Assembly (NCBI RefSeq): GCF_005938625.1
Contig: NZ_VCNJ01000024.1
Location: 1 to 64,000, forward strand
Direction of reading: 5' to 3'
Length of the DNA stretch: 64,000 nucleotides
DNA from: Pseudomonas fluorescens
GTDB lineage: Bacteria; Pseudomonadota; Gammaproteobacteria; Pseudomonadales; Pseudomonadaceae
Part shown: positions 61,652 through 64,000 of the stretch, one piece after another
Position numbering within the stretch: position 1 is the first letter of the stretch
Layout of the letters: every line of letters starts with the position of its first letter
Notes under the pieces: generated by a model
Told to the model about the DNA's origin: nothing
Database searches by the model: none
Seen by the model: the letters and a program-made list of their open reading frames with translations, nothing else
Translations under genes and position numbers: made by a program

Positions 61652-62626
61652 ATGAGCCAATCCAGCGACCTGATTCAATCGGCACAACGCACCATCCAAC
61701 TCGAAGTGGAGGCCGTACAAGGCTTGTTGCCCCATATCGACGCCGATTTCGTACGCGCTTGCGAGATGATTCTGGCCAGTAAAGGCCGTGTAGTGGTGGT
61801 CGGCATGGGCAAGTCCGGGCACATCGGCAACAAGATTGCCGCGACCCTGGCCAGCACCGGCACCCCGGCCTTTTTTGTCCACCCGGCAGAAGCCAGCCAT
61901 GGCGACATGGGCATGATCACTCGTGATGACGTGATTCTGGCCCTATCGAATTCCGGCTCGACCAATGAAATCGTTACCCTGCTGCCGCTGATCAAGCGTC
62001 TGGGCATCCAGCTGATCAGCGTCACCGGCAACCCGCAATCGCCGCTGGCCAAGGCTGCCGAGGTCAATCTCAACGTTCACGTCGAGCACGAAGCCTGCCC
62101 GCTGAATCTGGCGCCGACCTCGTCGACGACAGCGGCACTGGTCATGGGCGATGCGTTGGCCGTCGCGCTGCTGGAAGCACGCGGTTTCACCGCCGAAGAC
62201 TTCGCATTCTCCCACCCGGGCGGCGCGCTCGGTCGTCGTCTGTTGCTGAAAGTGGAAAACGTCATGCACGCTGGGCAGGAATTGCCGCAAGTACAACGCG
62301 GCACGTTGCTTAAAGACGCATTGATGGAAATGACTCGTAAAGGTCTGGGCATGACCGTCATCCTTGAAACTGACGGTAAACTGGCCGGGATCTTCACTGA
62401 CGGCGACTTGCGCCGCACGCTGGATCGCAGCATCGACATTCGCAGCGCCACCATCGACCAGGTAATGACGGCCCATGGCAAGACTGCACGGCCAGAGATG
62501 CTGGCCGCCGAAGCGCTGAAAATCATGGAAGACCACCGGATCAACGCACTGGTCGTTGTGGATGAAGAAGATCGCCCGGTCGGCGCCTTCAACCTCTCCG
62601 ATCTGCTGCGCGCAGGAGTCATGTAA
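61652..62626 (+). CDS. kdsD: arabinose 5-phosphate isomerase
   Basis: 324 aa from the ATG at 61652. It converts ribulose 5-phosphate to arabinose 5-phosphate for Kdo synthesis. SIS domain (about 40-175) with VVGMGKSGHIGNKIAATLASTG and NSGSTNEIVTLLP, then two CBS domains (about 205-324). The stop overlaps the kdsC ATG. Confidence 0.95.
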   Translation: MSQSSDLIQSAQRTIQLEVEAVQGLLPHIDADFVRACEMILASKGRVVVVGMGKSGHIGNKIAATLASTGTPAFFVHPAEASHGDMGMITRDDVILALSNSGSTNEIVTLLPLIKRLGIQLISVTGNPQSPLAKAAEVNLNVHVEHEACPLNLAPTSSTTAALVMGDALAVALLEARGFTAEDFAFSHPGGALGRRLLLKVENVMHAGQELPQVQRGTLLKDALMEMTRKGLGMTVILETDGKLAGIFTDGDLRRTLDRSIDIRSATIDQVMTAHGKTARPEMLAAEALKIMEDHRINALVVVDEEDRPVGAFNLSDLLRAGVM

Positions 62627-63150
62627 TGAACAACGATCTGCTGCAACGCGGCAAAGCGATCAAACTGGCGGTTTTCGACGTCGACGGCGTTCTCACCGAC
62701 GGTCGCCTGTACTTTCTCGAAGACGGCAGCGAATTCAAGACCTTCAATACGCTCGACGGGCAAGGCATCAAAATGCTGATGAACGCCGGCGTGCAGACCG
62801 CTATCATCAGCGGCCGCAAAACACCGGTGGTCGAACGTCGTGCGAAAAACCTGGGGATTCCCCACCTGTTCCAGGGTCGTGAAGACAAATTGGTCGTTCT
62901 CGACGGTCTACTTGAACAACTGGGCCTAAGCTACGAAGAGGTCGCCTACCTCGGTGACGACTTGCCAGACCTGCCGGTGATCCGCCGCGTCGGCCTGGGC
63001 ATGGCAGTGGCCAATGCGGCTGACTTCGTACGCGAACATGCCCATGGCGTCACCCGCGCCCGTGGCGGCGAAGGTGCCGCCCGCGAATTCTGCGAATTGA
63101 TCCTGCGCGCCCAGGGCCGCCTCGATGCGGCCAACGCCGCTTACCTTTGA
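62626..63150 (+). CDS. kdsC: 3-deoxy-D-manno-octulosonate-8-phosphate phosphatase
   Basis: 174 aa HAD-type phosphatase: nucleophile D18 and D20 in FDVDGVLTDG, ISGRKTPVVERRAKNLGI, and YLGDDLPDLPVI. It removes phosphate from Kdo 8-phosphate. The ATG overlaps the kdsD stop by one base (TAATG). Confidence 0.95.
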   Translation: MNNDLLQRGKAIKLAVFDVDGVLTDGRLYFLEDGSEFKTFNTLDGQGIKMLMNAGVQTAIISGRKTPVVERRAKNLGIPHLFQGREDKLVVLDGLLEQLGLSYEEVAYLGDDLPDLPVIRRVGLGMAVANAADFVREHAHGVTRARGGEGAAREFCELILRAQGRLDAANAAYL

Positions 63151-63158
63151 GCGAAACC

Positions 63159-63731
63159 ATGTTTAGCAAAAAATTTCGCAACTTCCTGCTGTTCGGCTGC
63201 ATCGCGGCGATATTCGCCGCGGTAGGCTACTGGAACATCAGCCCGGAACGCTTCCTCGACAAGCCTCCGGTTTCGTCCGTTGACACCCCTATCGACTGGT
63301 ATGCGACCAACACGCATACCCTGCAATACCTTCCGGACGGCAAAGTGCAGTATGAAATGACCTCCGACAAGGCCGAGCACGTCAAGGCAACCGATATCAC
63401 GCTCGTCACCAAACCCGATCTGAACATGTATCGCGGAACCGATTTTCCCTGGCACGTGACCAGCGAGCGCGGCGAAGTGAATTCGGGCGGCACCCAAGTC
63501 GAATTGATCGATTCGGTGCGTATCAAGCGCACCGATGAGCAGAACCGCGATCTGTTGGTTACTTCCACGCGCATGACAGTGTTCCCGCAGGAGCAATATG
63601 CGCAGACCGAGCAACCCGTTAGAATCGACGGCGCTGGCGGTGTATCGACTGGCGTTGGAATGAAAGCGTACCTGAAGGAAAGCAGGATACACCTGCTATC
63701 GAACGTAAGAGGACAGTATGAGGCTCGTTAA
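63159..63731 (+). CDS. lptC: LPS transport periplasmic anchor LptC
   Basis: 190 aa from the ATG at 63159 (a TTG at 63147 is in frame). One N-terminal membrane anchor (about 8-26), then a periplasmic beta-jellyroll with LPDGKVQYEMTSDKAEHV and WHVTSERGEVNSGGTQV. LptC links LptB2FG to LptA. The stop lies 14 bases inside lptA. Confidence 0.92.
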   Translation: MFSKKFRNFLLFGCIAAIFAAVGYWNISPERFLDKPPVSSVDTPIDWYATNTHTLQYLPDGKVQYEMTSDKAEHVKATDITLVTKPDLNMYRGTDFPWHVTSERGEVNSGGTQVELIDSVRIKRTDEQNRDLLVTSTRMTVFPQEQYAQTEQPVRIDGAGGVSTGVGMKAYLKESRIHLLSNVRGQYEAR

Positions 63732-64000
63732 AACCCTCCCTATTTTGCTCAGTCTGGGCGCAGCACTGGGAAGCGTGAGCGCCTGGGCTCTGCCGAACGA
63801 TCAGCAGCAACCTATCCGCATTCAGGCCGACGACGCCCAACTGGACGACAAGAACGGCATCGCCACCTATAAGGGTGACGTGATCATCACTCAGGGCTCG
63901 ATGAAGGTGACCGGTAATACCGTGACCATCACCCGTACCCCGGCTGGCGATATCGACGTGGTGACGTCGGTGGGCAACCTTGCCTACTTTGAGCAATTGC
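63718..64000 (+). CDS. lptA: LPS transport periplasmic bridge LptA (partial)
   Basis: The ATG at 63718 overlaps lptC by 14 bases. The visible 94 residues hold a signal peptide (cleaved after AWA, about residue 24), and the OstA/LptA jellyroll start: PIRIQADDAQLDDKNGIATY, then GDVIITQGSMKVTGNTVTI. The gene continues past the right edge. Confidence 0.92.
   Translation, partial: MRLVKTLPILLSLGAALGSVSAWALPNDQQQPIRIQADDAQLDDKNGIATYKGDVIITQGSMKVTGNTVTITRTPAGDIDVVTSVGNLAYFEQL

Overview
The window is about 64 kb of chromosome from a fluorescent Pseudomonas, most likely of the P. fluorescens group. The case for this is the gene content and order (hmgA-fahA-maiA with hmgR; the trxB, cysZ, glycosyltransferase, glutathione peroxidase, slyD, pta order; the cysD, cysNC, Nif3-like, algW, hisC-hisD-hisG-murA-ibaG-mlaBCDEF, kdsD-kdsC-lptC-lptA order), the high-GC codon use, and many Pseudomonas-type REP inverted repeats. 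No rRNA, tRNA, CRISPR array, prophage or transposase was seen.

Layout. (1) 1-2.5 kb: AT-richer end of an accessory region, with a nucleotidyltransferase that appears to carry a C-terminal PqqD/RRE-like domain and a MATE-like membrane exporter. (2) 2.5-4.6 kb: a leucine-dehydrogenase-family protein whose catalytic lysine is valine, and a SirB1-like protein. (3) 4.6-10.3 kb: the homogentisate branch of tyrosine/phenylalanine catabolism (MFS carrier, maiA, fahA, hmgA) with its divergent IclR-type regulator and a palindromic operator. (4) 10.4-14 kb: a 1.2 kb-residue toxin-like DUF6543-type protein standing alone. (5) 14-20 kb: a MalT/LAL-type LuxR regulator beside a DUF1302-DUF1329 envelope pair. 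(6) 20-23.3 kb: an S-type-pyocin-like bacteriocin and its immunity gene, bounded by a 65-bp direct repeat that contains a terminator, with a decayed duplicate of the neighbouring SDR gene's 3' end. (7) 23.4-28.9 kb: SDR, MEST-like alpha/beta hydrolase, class II aldolase, lrgAB with a LysR regulator, flavodoxin.

(8) 29-34.4 kb: a probable blue-light-response region: a short LOV photoreceptor, a MerR-type class II LitR regulator lacking the B12-binding histidine motif, an ABM-domain membrane protein, then folM-folE-folX for tetrahydromonapterin synthesis, followed by DUF1244 and HopJ-family genes. (9) 34.6-44.6 kb: housekeeping and redox genes (trxB, cysZ, glycosyltransferase, OYE, glutathione peroxidase, slyD, pta without ackA, acyltransferase). 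(10) 44.7-49 kb: sulfate activation, with cysD and cysNC split apart by a frameshifted four-helix-bundle gene flanked by REP copies. (11) 49-53.4 kb: algW, then an inserted TonB receptor plus DUF4198 pair whose start codon is preceded by a 39-bp palindrome. (12) 53.4-64 kb: histidine biosynthesis, murA, ibaG, the Mla phospholipid-transport operon, and divergently kdsD-kdsC-lptC-lptA for Kdo synthesis and LPS export; lptA runs off the right edge.

The strongest leads are the nucleotidyltransferase-RRE/exporter pair at the left edge (possible RiPP-type pathway), the bacteriocin island with its target-like duplication, the K-to-V change in the leucine-dehydrogenase homolog, the LOV/LitR/pterin region, and the 39-bp palindrome over the ribosome-binding site of the TonB receptor gene.
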